Below, one piece after another: positions 30,464 to 40,639 of a stretch of DNA of 64,000 nt. The stretch lies in assembly GCA_019925095.2 (NCBI GenBank), contig CM034388.1, positions 7,276,501-7,340,500 of the forward strand, read 5' to 3'. How positions within the stretch are numbered: position 1 is the stretch's first letter; every line of letters begins with the position of its first letter. The stretch is from Dendrolimus kikuchii (taxonomy: Eukaryota > Arthropoda > Insecta > Lepidoptera > Lasiocampidae). The notes under the pieces were generated by a model. It did not search any database. It was not told the DNA's origin and saw nothing but the letters and a program-made list of their open reading frames with translations. The position numbers and the translations under genes are program-made.

Positions 30464-31909
30464 AGACTTAGTTTTACTTATATTTTCGAGACAGTATAGG
30501 TAGAATATGATATAACTAATAAGCTATTCAGAATTTCAGACTATAGATATATTCTGGTTCTAGCTCTACCACCTTTGACTTAATTGATAGTTGCCATGGG
30601 TTTATATCCGGCTCGAAGGACTAATCTGTGGAGAGTACGTAAACATATTGGACATGAAATTATACGTTAATTTTCTTATTATTATAATATTTATTTCACA
30701 ACTACACTTTTACAAACAAGGACAAATATAGAGTAAAGGAAAACAAAAGACGTACTAAAATGTCAATTAATAAAAAGTATAAGTTTAAGTTGTACTAGTT
30801 AATATTTTTTTGTTCTTGATTCTTGTTTGAGCTTTAAAAAAAAGATAATAAACAAAATGGGTACGTGCTAGACAGTCCACGTACAATGAAAGGGTTCTGT
30901 AGAGGATACTGCTGTGTGTTGTTAATCAATCAATATCTTTATTTTCAAGAATCTAGGTAGTTTATACAGTTGTTATACAATTGCATATGCCCAGTACATT
31001 TTACCACATACAAAATGACTTAAATACTAAAATTAAATTTACATACGTATTCTAAAATTCAGAAACATGTCAAATTTGTTGAAACATGTTTTAATATACT
31101 CGAATATATTTGGAATGATTTTTGTTATGCGAATTTTTATTCTTATAGGAATCTTAGTAATCTTTTATGTTTGCTGCTAATTTATAAACCTTTAGTTTCT
31201 TTTTTAGATTTACTTGTAGACATAGTTTTTATGTTAATAGTAGGAAAGCAAAGTGAAAAAAATATGGTTAACAAATTGTAAAATGCATTGAACGCATTAT
31301 TTGCCGAGGAAATGGAAAACACTTTTGAAAAACTTAAACTGTTTACAGAGTTGACAAATTTGGTAACATTTTCCTAGTAGGAAGTGTTGTGATCAGATAA
31401 ATAAATATTATGTGTAGTACCGGTTACATATTAATTATATTGTCTATGCATTTATTTAGAATTCCACATTCATGAGCCAACTCATGGATGAGGAACTCTG
31501 AAACAAAATTTGACTAAATTTCTTCAAATTGAACTCTAGATCTATTTGATAATCATACAACAGAAACCGGTTTATTTAAATCTACGGAATGAAATTTTTT
31601 CTATCAAATTACAATTAATCGAAAATAAAAATACATTATATCAAAAAATACTCAACGGGCATTGCTCAAACTAATTTTAATTGAAAGACTTGTTACGACC
31701 AAGACGCCGACAAAGACAAATTCACACCTGCATACCTGTAGAACACATTTTATTACGTTTCGGCATTTTTACTTCTTTTGTTTACTTTGTGTTCAAAATT
31801 TGTGATTAGAAAACAGCCCATTGTGTATTGTAATCTTTTATGGCAGTCATTAGCCAGGTGTGTTGGATTTAAAGTACAAACTGATTCTAGGAAATTCGGG
31901 CCACGGGGC
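30464..31909. other. AT-rich DNA with a possible retroelement tail
   Basis: The minus strand of 30920-31080 reads like a 3' UTR with AATAAAGATATTG, but no coding remnant adjoins it. Nothing else was recognised. Confidence 0.35.
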
Positions 31910-32155
31910 CGGGCAGACATGAGGGATGGGGAGGGATGAAAGTTACGTGACAAAAAGAATGTTATACTACAAGATCGATGGGTACAAATTTAAAGGTAGA
32001 CCAAAAAAAAGATGGATGGATTGTGTGAAGGATGACATGATGATATGCGGTGTGACAGAAGGGGTATGTCAGAATAGAAGAGTGTGGAAGGAAAAGACAT
32101 ATTTTGCCGACCCCAAGTAATTGGGATATGGTGAAAGAAAAGAGAGAGGGGCCGG
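31910..32155 (+). pseudogene. RTE-like RT C-terminus (family M)
   Basis: A 64-codon open frame (31926-32120) gives GRDESYVTKRMLYYKIDGYK, KGRPKKRWMDCVKDDMMICG and VCQNRRVWKE. This is the tail of an endonuclease-reverse transcriptase. It is the best preserved copy of this tail in the window but has no RT core. It is followed by GCCGACCCCAAGTAATTGGG and an AGAGAG-rich end shared with 46110-46140. Confidence 0.75.
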
Positions 32156-32834
32156 ACAGACATATTGCATCTGTGCGGTATAAAGCAATGCCTTGATTGA
32201 GGGACGAGGCAGTCGAGCGAGAACCACGAGCGAAGCAAGACTTGTGTACATTCGGTAATCTATTTAATGACGGACTTTGCGCGTCTTATTGAATTACGAT
32301 CTTCTGCATTACCTTTGGACTTGTTGCGTTCAGTTATATTTCTACCTGTGTTACACGTGTTTGTATAGTTCTAATAAACTCTATAATAATTCCAACTACC
32401 TATTGACTTTATCGTTTAGTCATTGTTATGTTTTTTAAGATCTCACCAACGACACCCCATAGGATTAGATTTATTTTATAGTTCTTCGTAATATGTATGG
32501 AGGCCAGCCCTAAATTCGTTGTTTTGCATAATTTCATTGCATAGCTTTGTAACGCTGTGCAAGACTGCATATTTCTGTCAAATTTGAAAAATTACAATGA
32601 CATAAAGACTCACTGTCTCATTCATTCAAAGACAGACAGACGGTTTTGGCAATTTTTTAAGGATTTTGTTTTTGCCAAAATGTCTAAGGAACCCTAAAAA
32701 GGCCTTCTAGTTAACTGTCACTTTTGTATGGAAATTAACCTGCGGTCACGTCTGTCATTCAATAATAATTATTTATTGACGTCAAAGTTAAAAACTGGAA
32801 ATATGGTATTTAGAAGGTGAATAAAGTCTTAACA
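32156..32834. other. AT-rich intergenic DNA
   Basis: TTTTGCCAAAATGTCTAAGG near 32670, with AACCCTAAAAAGG, resembles a dispersed insect repeat end (reversed GGGTTCC motif). No gene. Confidence 0.4.
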
Positions 32835-33353
32835 TCTATACTGTAATATTATAAATATGCCGTGTCTGTAGATTGAAGCTATAAAAAATCTGGAATACAC
32901 TATATACATAACGGAGAACACGATGTATTTTTTTTAAGTTCTTGTTGTGTAGTAAACAAATTATCTGTTTCTTCGGGATTCACATAAAAAAACTACTGAA
33001 CCGATTTGATGTGGTTTTCACTGGTCTCCAGCGAATTCTTAGACTTAAACTCTGCGCTACTTTTTACTTTTTTATCTTGAAAATTCCACGGGATATTTTT
33101 TTTGGGAATGATGTAAAATGGCCAATTTAAAAAAATCGAATTCCAATGTGATTTTTTTACTGATCGATAGCAAATTTAACGTAATAAAATGTGTGATATT
33201 TATTATTTCGGGAATCCTGCGGGATTGTATCCGGGAGCGGTTGTTCGGGTGCGTAATAATTATCTTATTCCGATACAGTTTTCACTAAAACGATAACTTA
33301 CATTCTTTTTCAATTTCAAGACAAGCGTAGACGAAGTTGCTGACATATCCTAG
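32835..33353 (+). mobile_element. Helitron-like element (family G), complete
   Basis: It starts TCTATACTGTAATATTATAA and ends TGACATATCCTAG before T. The internal order AAATATGCCGTGTCTG, AAAACTACTGAACCGATTTG, GATCGATAGCAAATTTAACG and GAATCCTGCGGGATTG matches the copy at 18868-19353. Confidence 0.75.
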
Positions 33354-34155
33354 TAATGTATAAGACGACCGGGCCCTACCTTCAAGTTGTATTCCGGTTC
33401 TGGTATTTTTGTATCTTTTGAAGCTGACATTCAGGTACATGGCGCACCTATTGGAACACCATGTCTGTAAGACCAGGGGTACTGGGATAATGGACTATTG
33501 GAATAAAGAGATCTATATATCCTTGTCTAACATGTCAAATTTGCTGAAGGTAGTGGCAAAATATAGCAGCATGCCAGACCTAATAGTAAACGGCACTACG
33601 TGGATTTTATGGCATCTTGTATTAAAGTAGTTAAAACAGTAATAAATACAAACAAATTAGATAGATAATATATGTATTGAATATATAATTGAGTTTATAT
33701 ATTTCAAGCATAGGGAAAAATAGTATATAATAGATAAAACAAAAATAGTGTCAATAAATAAACATATGTACAAAAATGCACTTAAGATGTTATTGCAAGT
33801 ACCACTGTAGTAAAATATGATGGATAAGTAAGAGACAAATAAATAGATATATAAAACAGTAAATAAGTATACTAGAATAAACACAAGGAAATAGAGAAAT
33901 TCAATAAAAGTTGAGTACAAGAAATATATAAAAAGTAGCACTATATAAAATAATAAATAAGTAGTAGAATGTTTAGACCCAAAAATGTAGTAAAATATAT
34001 GTATCAGAAATCAATTTGGCAGGAAAATAGAAACAGAAAAGAAACAAAAGAACATAAAAAAAGATAAAAAGAACAAAAATACTCTAATAATCGTGAGAAG
34101 GAGAATTAAGAAAAAAACATGTCTAATTTTACCCATATACTTACACAGTAAGTTC
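33354..34155. other. AT-rich DNA; A-rich low-complexity stretch
   Basis: 33640-34110 is strongly A-biased on the plus strand. This creates a spurious hydrophobic minus-strand frame (33657-33941). No gene. Confidence 0.45.
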
Positions 34156-34285
34156 TGAACACGCGCCCTCCAGTCCGATGGACTGACGGCCTGTACAAGG
34201 TCGCTGGCAGGGGTTGGATGAGGAATATGTGGCACAAACCTGGGCAGGCCTACGTCCAGCACTAGACAGGGAGTGGCTAAAGAAA
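34156..34285 (+). pseudogene. RTE RT C-terminus fragment
   Basis: The frame reading PVRWTDGLYKVAGRGWMRN, then a QAYVQH-like block and a stop, is the typical end of RTE proteins (RPP-RW-DDL-VAG-WM...EAYVQQW). About 40 codons are preserved. The flanks are AT-rich. Confidence 0.6.
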
Positions 34286-34744
34286 AAGAAGTTCTTAACA
34301 AAAATATGAGACTTTCCATTTTTACAATTGCAGAACCATAAAAGCAGTAGACATTGTTATGCGCAATATACATACAAGCATGTTACAATATAGACAAGCA
34401 TAAGTTGTATTTTTTTATATCATAAAGTAACAAAATATTTATATTGTTTATTTATGTAGGTAACTATATATTGTAATTTACATATTGAATAGTTTTTAAA
34501 CATAATTATTTAATTATACAAAATATACAATATACAAAATAATGTTTTTCATTTAGATTTACAAAATATTAGGGTCGTTTTAGTATCACGCCAAAGGCAA
34601 GGTTTGCACTTAAAATCCGCGTTGTGTCGGGTATTATGCCGCCACAGCAGTAAGACGAGTGCAAACCTTGTTTGCTGAAATTGCGGAGTACAAATTCTCA
34701 AAATATGCTTTTTTAAAGTATCTAATTTGAAGAAGAACGTAAGT
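34286..34744. other. AT-rich intergenic DNA
   Basis: A pair of complementary stretches, AGGCAAGGTTTGCACTTAAA (34595-34614) and CGAGTGCAAACCTTGTTTGC (34656-34675), suggests a small inverted repeat. Otherwise nothing was recognised. Confidence 0.4.
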
Positions 34745-34758
34745 AGGTCGCTATTTCT

Positions 34759-36126
34759 CACGGGGTGCCGACCTACCTCCGCAGAGTCATCGGTGACTAC
34801 CTCTCGGTGAGGGCCGTCGTATACCCGGGTCAGCTAGCCAGCTGGGGTCGGCGAGAAATGACGTGCGGTGTTCCGCAGGGGTCGGTGCTGGGCCCGCTCC
34901 TGTGGAACATCGCATACGATTGGACCATACGCGGTGCGGTCCTCCACGGTGTCAGCATCACGTGTTACGCCGATGACACGTTGGTTGCGGCCCGTGGACG
35001 GACCCACCGGCAGGCGGGCCTACTGGCCACTGCTGGGGTTGCGCACGTAATCGATAGGATCCGGCGACTCGGTCTGGAGGTGGCCTTCCACAAGTCCGAG
35101 GCTGTGGTGTTCCACGGGCCTCGGAACAAGCCACCTCCGGGCTTGAGTATCACAGTGGGAGGCACCACCATCGGCGTCGGGACGACGATGAAATATCTCG
35201 GACTCGTCCTCGACAGCCGATGGGAGTTTTCGGCACACTTCAAGCGACTGGCCCCCAGGCTCATGGGGGCAGCCGGCGCCCTATCACGGCTCGTCCCCAA
35301 TGTGGGGGGGCCCGGCGCGCCGTGCCGAAAACTCTATGAGGGGGTCGTACGATCCATGGCCCTATACGGGGCCCCGATATGGGCGGAGTCCCTGACGGCC
35401 AAGAACGCCGCGTTGCTGCGAGGTCCGCAGCGCGTGCTGGCCGTCAGGGCTATAAGGGGGTATCGTACGATCTCCTTCGAGGCGGCCTCCCTCCTAGCCG
35501 GATCCCCACCATGGGACCTAGAGGCGCGCGTCCTTGCGGCCGTGTACGATTGGCGCAAGGACGCCCTTAGTCGGGACTTCCGTCCTGCGCCTCGGGAAAT
35601 CGAGGCTAAAAGGGCGGAGTTCCGGCAGGATCTCATGGTGGGATGGCGGAACCGACTTGCGCACTCCAGCGCCGGTCATAGGACCATAGAGGCAGTAAGG
35701 CCCGTCCTGCCACAATGGATTGACCGGAGGCACGGCACCCTGACGTTCCGCCAGACGCAGGTACTGACCGGGCACGGCTGCTTCGGCCAGTACCTGTGTC
35801 GGATAGGGCGTGAGTCGTCGTCAGGGTGCCAGCACTGCAGTGCCAGCGTCGAGGACACGGCGTTGCACACTCTGCAGGAGTGTCCAGCCTGGGATGGGGA
35901 GCGCCGTGTCCTCGGCGCAAACATCGGACCAGACCTGTCGCTCCCGGCCGTGGTCCAGGCCATGGTCGGGGGCCAGCCTGAATGGGACGCCGTCGCCTCC
36001 TTTTGCGAGGCCGTCATGTCCGCAAAGGAGGCGGCGGAGCGGGAGAGAGAGCGAGCAGCCGCGCTCCTCTCCCGCCGCAATAACCGGTCTCGGCGCCGGA
36101 GGAATACGGACCTCCGGCCGCCATGA
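34759..36126 (+). CDS. R1-clade ORF2, reverse transcriptase and C-terminal knuckle, 5'-truncated
   Basis: This 455-codon open frame is the C-terminal half of an R1-clade non-LTR polyprotein. It enters mid-RT immediately after the target duplication; the endonuclease and fingers are missing. Seen in order: GVPQGSVLGPLLWN near residue 37, the catalytic YADD at about residue 74, MKYLGLVLDS, NVGGPGAPCRKLYEGVVRSM (thumb), GTLTFRQTQVLTGHGCFG, then the cysteine-histidine knuckle C-x2-C...H-x4-C with DTALHTLQECPAW, and a basic tail RRNNRSRRRRN. The first ATG-like start called by frame (GTG at 34765) is not a real start. The absence of frame damage argues for recent insertion. GC content is far above the flanks. 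Confidence 0.9.
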   Translation, partial: HGVPTYLRRVIGDYLSVRAVVYPGQLASWGRREMTCGVPQGSVLGPLLWNIAYDWTIRGAVLHGVSITCYADDTLVAARGRTHRQAGLLATAGVAHVIDRIRRLGLEVAFHKSEAVVFHGPRNKPPPGLSITVGGTTIGVGTTMKYLGLVLDSRWEFSAHFKRLAPRLMGAAGALSRLVPNVGGPGAPCRKLYEGVVRSMALYGAPIWAESLTAKNAALLRGPQRVLAVRAIRGYRTISFEAASLLAGSPPWDLEARVLAAVYDWRKDALSRDFRPAPREIEAKRAEFRQDLMVGWRNRLAHSSAGHRTIEAVRPVLPQWIDRRHGTLTFRQTQVLTGHGCFGQYLCRIGRESSSGCQHCSASVEDTALHTLQECPAWDGERRVLGANIGPDLSLPAVVQAMVGGQPEWDAVASFCEAVMSAKEAAERERERAAALLSRRNNRSRRRRNTDLRPP

Positions 36127-36441
36127 ACGCGCGGTGCGGGTGACGGTCAGGGGAGGCTATAAGGCCGTCACCCGCATCTAAGGCCGCCGAGTAGGGGGCG
36201 CGTCAGTGCCCGCGCGCGCCCCTCAATTATGAGTACGGAGAGGCCTGCCCCAGTGCTAGGGTGGGCCCACGCCAGCCGGAGTCGCGGAAGAAAAGCTCAC
36301 ACATATCCCGTGACCCCGGCTCATGGCGTCAGGTGGCACCAAGGGGTTTTAGTGGGTATTCCGGCTCCTCTAGCCGGCGAGTCCCACACTCCCCCGCCGA
36401 AGCCTCCCCGGCGGGGGGTCCGCAAACGGATTTCCCCTTGT
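36127..36441 (+). promoter_or_regulatory. Structured 3' UTR of R1-like group A
   Basis: Perfect or near-perfect stems follow the stop: 36135-36146/36165-36176 (12 bp), 36195-36202/36215-36222 (8 bp), 36274-36283/36312-36321 (9 of 10), and then the conserved unit. In that unit GTGGG (36352-36356) pairs with CCCAC (36383-36387) around CCGGCT/AGCCGG (36361-36366/36372-36377). A CCCCCGCCG/CGGCGGGGG hairpin lies just before the A tail. Confidence 0.7.
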
Positions 36442-36469
36442 AAAAAAAAAAAAAGAGGTCGCTATTTCT

Positions 36470-37057
36470 TAAAAAAAATTTTCCATCTTTGCTTCTTTAC
36501 ATTCTTTACCTTTGCTAATTCCAACGGACCCGTAATTTTACGTGAATTGACATGCACTTAACATAATTTTTTATTTGTAGTTTTAGTAATTATTCACGGT
36601 ATTATTATGTTAGTAGTTATCCACGCTATTGTTTATAACTAATGACTACCTACGTAATAAAAGTTAACATGTTAACCTCTGTCTGACTGTCGCTTTTCAA
36701 AACAAGTTACACTTAATTATGAAATATTTTTCGCAATAAATGACAGAAATAAACAGTCACGTGTTTATGAATATCGTATTTGAGATTTTCAAATAGAGTT
36801 GTTTCTGTGCCATGAGCGGCCGCCAGCGACTTCATCTGTGTTTATTGTCGAAATTAGCAATATGGACGTAACCGAAGTTTACCATCACAGATCTACCCGC
36901 CTTCGAATTAAGCACACGACGATGACGAGTGTGGAAATATACAAGATACAATATGAATATACGGGGGTTCCCCTTCGCGCTACGAAGCATCATACATGCG
37001 TCATTTAAAAAGGGAACTATAAAATATCTTCGAGGCCGGCAACATGTTTCCTGCGCT
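36470..37057. other. AT-rich intergenic DNA
   Basis: No feature recognised; the short frame 36799-37008 has no domain. Confidence 0.4.
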
Positions 37058-37150
37058 CATGGGGCTCAATTCTGCTATTTCAATATCTTAGCGTTATGAA
37101 GATATTTAAGGTACGATTCCAATCGCCTCGATGTCGTCGCGGCAGAATAA
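37058..37150 (+). mobile_element. TIR repeat X, left part (interrupted copy)
   Basis: GGGGCTCAATTCTGCTATTT and CAATATCTTAGCGTTATGAA match the left end of 27199-27500. The right part is at 37876-38001. Confidence 0.6.
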
Positions 37151-37425
37151 TAACTAACTAACTTTTGCTGCTCAACGACCCATAATGAGTCCTGGCTTCC
37201 GAAATGAGAATACTCCACTCCTTTCTGTTCAGCACTGTCTCCTGCCAGTCATAGGCATGAAGATCGCGCAGATCAGCCTCCACTACGTCACTCCAGCGAT
37301 ATCTGGGGGGACCAACTAGTCGCCGTCCCGTTGGTCTGCCCAGATAGGCTCTTTTCAACGCACAATCCTCCCCCATTCTATGTAGGTTGCCAAACCAGCG
37401 CAAGCGATGTGCCTTGCTCTCGCCT
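37151..37425 (-). pseudogene. RTE reverse transcriptase C-terminus, minus strand
   Basis: An open frame of about 85 codons gives GESKAHRLRWFGNLHRMGED, LKRAYLGRPTGRR, PRYRWSDVVEADLRDL and EARTHYGSLSSKS plus a stop. This is the family's terminal domain after the RT core. It ends in a (GTTA)n tail at 37150-37160 on the minus strand, as expected for RTEs. It is strongly 5'-truncated and lies inside repeat X. Confidence 0.8.
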
Positions 37426-37480
37426 ACTATATTTATTTCAATTTAACATTTACTTCGCGCGTTGTCGACACTTGTTACAA

Positions 37481-37875
37481 ATATTCATAGAAATAATACC
37501 GCTTCGGGGGGCCTTTAGCTATCAAGGGAGCAAAGGATTCATCATCCCCGCTGGCGAAGTGAATGTGTTCTGATTCCCGGGACACATTCAGGCACTTTTT
37601 GCGCTGGATCGGACTGGGCGTAACTACGTTCTAAGTCTCAGCCTTTCCTACATAAAAAGCGCAGGGCACATGGGAGGAGGGTGGTTTTAGTGGGTAGTGG
37701 TTGTTGCCCGTGCAACTTCTCTGAGTCTCCACACAAGCTGGCTTGATTACTGTTTGGATTGCCCCTTATTAAAGGGTAAAGCCTCCATGATCAACTATGG
37801 TCTAATCCCTTGCAAAGGACCCAGTATTGTGCGTAAATAGCATTTCCCCCGCCTTAAAAAAATATATTCATAGAA
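37481..37875 (+). mobile_element. R1-like (group C) 3' UTR insertion with 12-bp target duplication
   Basis: ATATTCATAGAA is duplicated at 37481-37492 and 37864-37875. The body (37493-37863) is non-coding, GC-richer, and ends in a short A tail. It shares CTTTAGCTATCAAGG-like text and GCGCTGGATCGGACTGGGCG with 17550-18005. It carries the conserved unit: GTGGG (37690-37694), GTTGC/GCAAC (37703-37707/37712-37716), GAGTCTCCAC (to 37732). An extra 9-bp stem lies at 37560-37568/37582-37590. Confidence 0.8.
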
Positions 37876-38001
37876 TGGCGTGACACTGGCACGCCATTAG
37901 AATTAACAGAATACCAAAATCGGACAAACCTATGATTGAGATGATAATGTCCTGCGATTTTGACAAGATATAGTAATAAAAGCAGAATTGGGCCCCTGAT
38001 G
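37876..38001 (+). mobile_element. TIR repeat X, right part
   Basis: CACGCCATTAGAATTAACAG through AGCAGAATTGGGCCCC matches the right end of 27199-27500 and completes the copy begun at 37058. Confidence 0.6.
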
Positions 38002-38003
38002 TT

Positions 38004-38090
38004 GGAAGCTTCCATAATCGGCTGTAACCATTTTCCATCAGGTGGGCCGTGTACCTGCTTACCAGCTTTTTGGCAAAAAAGCAATATAGG
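38004..38090 (+). repeat. RetA-like fragment
   Basis: GATGTTGGAAGCTTCCATAA, CGGCTGTAACCATTTTCC and CAGGTGGGCCGTGTACC follow the RetA 3' order. The tail is degraded. Confidence 0.5.
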
Positions 38091-38589
38091 TTTTAACCAT
38101 TCGAACAGTCGCTAAAAAATGAATCGGGGACTATAACAAACTTCAAAATATGTTGTTTATGCTAAAGAATGACGTGATGTAAGGGTCTATTATGGCCTAC
38201 TCGCGTGTTTGCGGAATAGACAAAAAATATGGAATATTTAAAAATGAATACATAATATTCCGATTTATTTAATTGGTAAGTATTATCTATTTATTACTTT
38301 ATTCACCTATTCATGTTTAATATTCCGTAATTATTTTGGCAAAACAAAGTTCTCATGTCCCGATCGTCAGTTCGTCTATCTTTGTATTTCACGGTCATTT
38401 TTTTCAGAAACTACAGCATCTATAGATATAAATGTTTGACAGCAAGGATAGTCTGTATGGTGGTGGATTACGGGTGGCTGCTGGACATCTAACTAGGGGT
38501 TGATTTTTTTGTCCACTCTGTACATCGTGTAGATTATTATAAGTCAGATTTTAAAAGTCATGACATGTTCTTTGATGACTTTTTCATTT
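38091..38589. other. AT-rich intergenic DNA
   Basis: No feature recognised. Confidence 0.4.
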
Positions 38590-38880
38590 TTTTTATTGCA
38601 TAAGTACAGCAGACAGGCAGACTGCCCACCTGATGGAAAGCGGTTCCCATCGCATATTTGTAAAACCAAAGGTGCTACCAATAAGCTGCCACTCGCAAAA
38701 CAGAGACTGGAAACTAGCCACTAATACCAGAACACAACTCGAAGTTGTTATGGTGGCATACTTTAGATCAGAGGTGGTAGCCATCCAGGAGGGCAAATAC
38801 CCTACTTTTGTTGCCTCTTACGACAGGCCGCCCAGCGGCAGGAAATTATATTCTTTCTCCGTTTCGGCACGGATAAAAAT
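38590..38880 (-). repeat. RetA copy, near full length
   Basis: Reversed tail TTTTTTTTATTGCATAAGTA through CATCCAGGAGGGCAAATACC to CTTTCTCCGTTTCGGCACGG, with small internal deletions. Confidence 0.75.
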
Positions 38881-39435
38881 TTAAGTCAATATATGGATCT
38901 ACTTTTGTGTTTGTTCCTTCAACTTTTAAAAATGGAGTGAATAATTCTGATTATGATTATTGAACAATAATATCCTTTGTGTAATTTTTGATATGACTGA
39001 CTGATTAATAGTTAATGATTATTTCCCTGACGTATCCTTCGATTGCAACCTCTGTTATTCTGATATGGGCACGAGAATGGCTTGTAATTCCGTATTTATT
39101 CTTGAAAATTCAGCTTCGAAAGATGTGTAGGAGGACATGGGTCAAGCTTTACGGATTTGATTTTATTGGGTAATTTTTGATATATGAGATAAATGAATGC
39201 CAACACTTTAGTTAGTGTTAACTATAAATTGCTAATCAACGTGGTAACGCCGCCAGCCTTTGGGGAACGTTCCCGGTAAGTGACAGTGGTTTGGGACCAA
39301 TATTTTATCTATAATTATGCCTTCGTTTTTTATTTAGTTCTAGATTTTAATTTTAGGTTTATTTTTCATACTGTAGTTTAGTTTTAATATTTATTCTAGT
39401 GAATAAAATATAATAATGTTGGTAAATATAAATTA
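38881..39435. other. AT-rich intergenic DNA
   Basis: No feature recognised. Confidence 0.4.
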
Positions 39436-39740
39436 ATTGCTGTTCGTTAGTCTCGCTAAAACTCGAGAACGGCTGGACTGATTTGGCTAATTTTGGCTTT
39501 GTATTATTTGTGGAAGTCCAGGGAAGGTTTAAAAGGTAAGTAAATATGAAAAAGATGCCTGGAATATAGTAAAAACAACAATTTCGCTTTCCCTTAGAAA
39601 CTATTCCTACCTGTCAAACATTTGATGTTCATCCCGTCGTTCAGAAATCAAATTAAATTTAAAAGTGAAGGTTTTATTTCGTTTTTTTTTGGTTTTGAAC
39701 AAGAAGCTTACACACAATGGAGATTTCGTTCCGAATACCT
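39436..39740 (+). mobile_element. Helitron-like repeat (family C), longest copy
   Basis: AAACTCGAGAACGGCTGGAC, TGATTTGGCTAATTTTGG, ATTCCTACCTGTCAAACATT and ATCCCGTCGTTCAGAAATCA. Later parts recur at 1640-1765 and 43380-43525. The expected GGTCAGCTAGT end is not reached in this copy. Confidence 0.55.
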
Positions 39741-40150
39741 AACTGAAGACCAATAATTTGTCCTTGAATGACGTCACTTATGTCTTTTGTCTCTTTCTTT
39801 AGGGTGACAATACTTTCTTTTAAAAATATGGATAATAAATTACTTTTCGTTTTTGTATCACGTTTGCCATGACTGATTTTGCTTAATAATTAACAACAAG
39901 CTGATAGCTGCCATTTTTTAACCCCCGACGAAAAATGAGAAATTATAAGTTTGACCGCTGTCCGTCTGTGGCACCGTATCTCTTGAACGAGTCCACCAAT
40001 TCGGATAGTTTTTGTATCCCGCCTTGACATTATAGCGCCATTTCAACGAGCAAACCTTATCGTGCCATCCATCAATTAAAGCATATATAGGTGTTACTCA
40101 ATCGAATTTGATGGCTCAACAATAGGTATTATTTTCGACTTTTTAAATGT
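39741..40150. other. AT-rich DNA with a dispersed repeat
   Basis: AACCCCCGACGAAAAATGAG and CTGTCCGTCTGTGGCACCGT (39918-39978) resemble a common lepidopteran dispersed repeat that begins with ACCCCCGACGCAAAA. Ends were not determined. Confidence 0.4.
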
Positions 40151-40639
40151 TTACTTTTTTTTATTTAATTTTGTAACAAACATGTCATCCCTCTATACTT
40201 TTTATACGAGGATACGGAATACATTGTTCAGTACCTCGTCATACTGTCTGATAGATATTCTTTAGAAAATATCTACCCAAATGTCGATATCAAACATGAT
40301 TGTCGAAACTTTAGGATTACTTATCTATTTAATACTTTATAATTTTTAAAACTTCTAATTATTTATAATAATTAACAATAGAGATTTTCGGTAAATAAAA
40401 CTACAATTAGTTTTTGCTATTTCTAAATGTAATTGACAGACTATGTGCGCTCACCCCCTGATCCAAAGGTCTAGGAATGACATACCGAAGCTGAAGCATT
40501 GAGCGGGATATGGAATAAAAGAATTTATATAGTGAAAATTAATAAAATTTATTAAATGAATAAAACATATAATATTGGCCATAAATCGTAATCATCTAGT
40601 GGTAGGAACCCTATGTTCATAAAGTAGGTTATATAGAAG
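40151..40639. other. AT-rich intergenic DNA
   Basis: No feature recognised. The 3' portion of the P-like transposase gene, expected here, is absent. Confidence 0.4.

Larger units (their letters stand above)
34745..36469 (+). mobile_element. R1-like (group A) insertion with perfect 14-bp target duplication
   Basis: AGGTCGCTATTTCT is duplicated at 34745-34758 and 36456-36469. The element body is 34759-36455 and ends in 13 A's (36442-36454). R1-clade elements are often site-specific (rDNA, telomeric repeats). This one sits in ordinary AT-rich DNA, so it belongs to a non-specific lineage or used an off-target site. Confidence 0.9.

Noticed and set aside
33657..33941. 94-residue hydrophobic minus-strand frame, membrane-protein-like
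   Set aside because: It is the translation of A-rich low-complexity DNA; the hydrophobicity comes from TTT/TTA/ATA codons.
34965..36181. Many antisense and alternate frames of 60-134 codons
   Set aside because: Shadows of the GC-rich R1-like ORF; no domain is recognisable.
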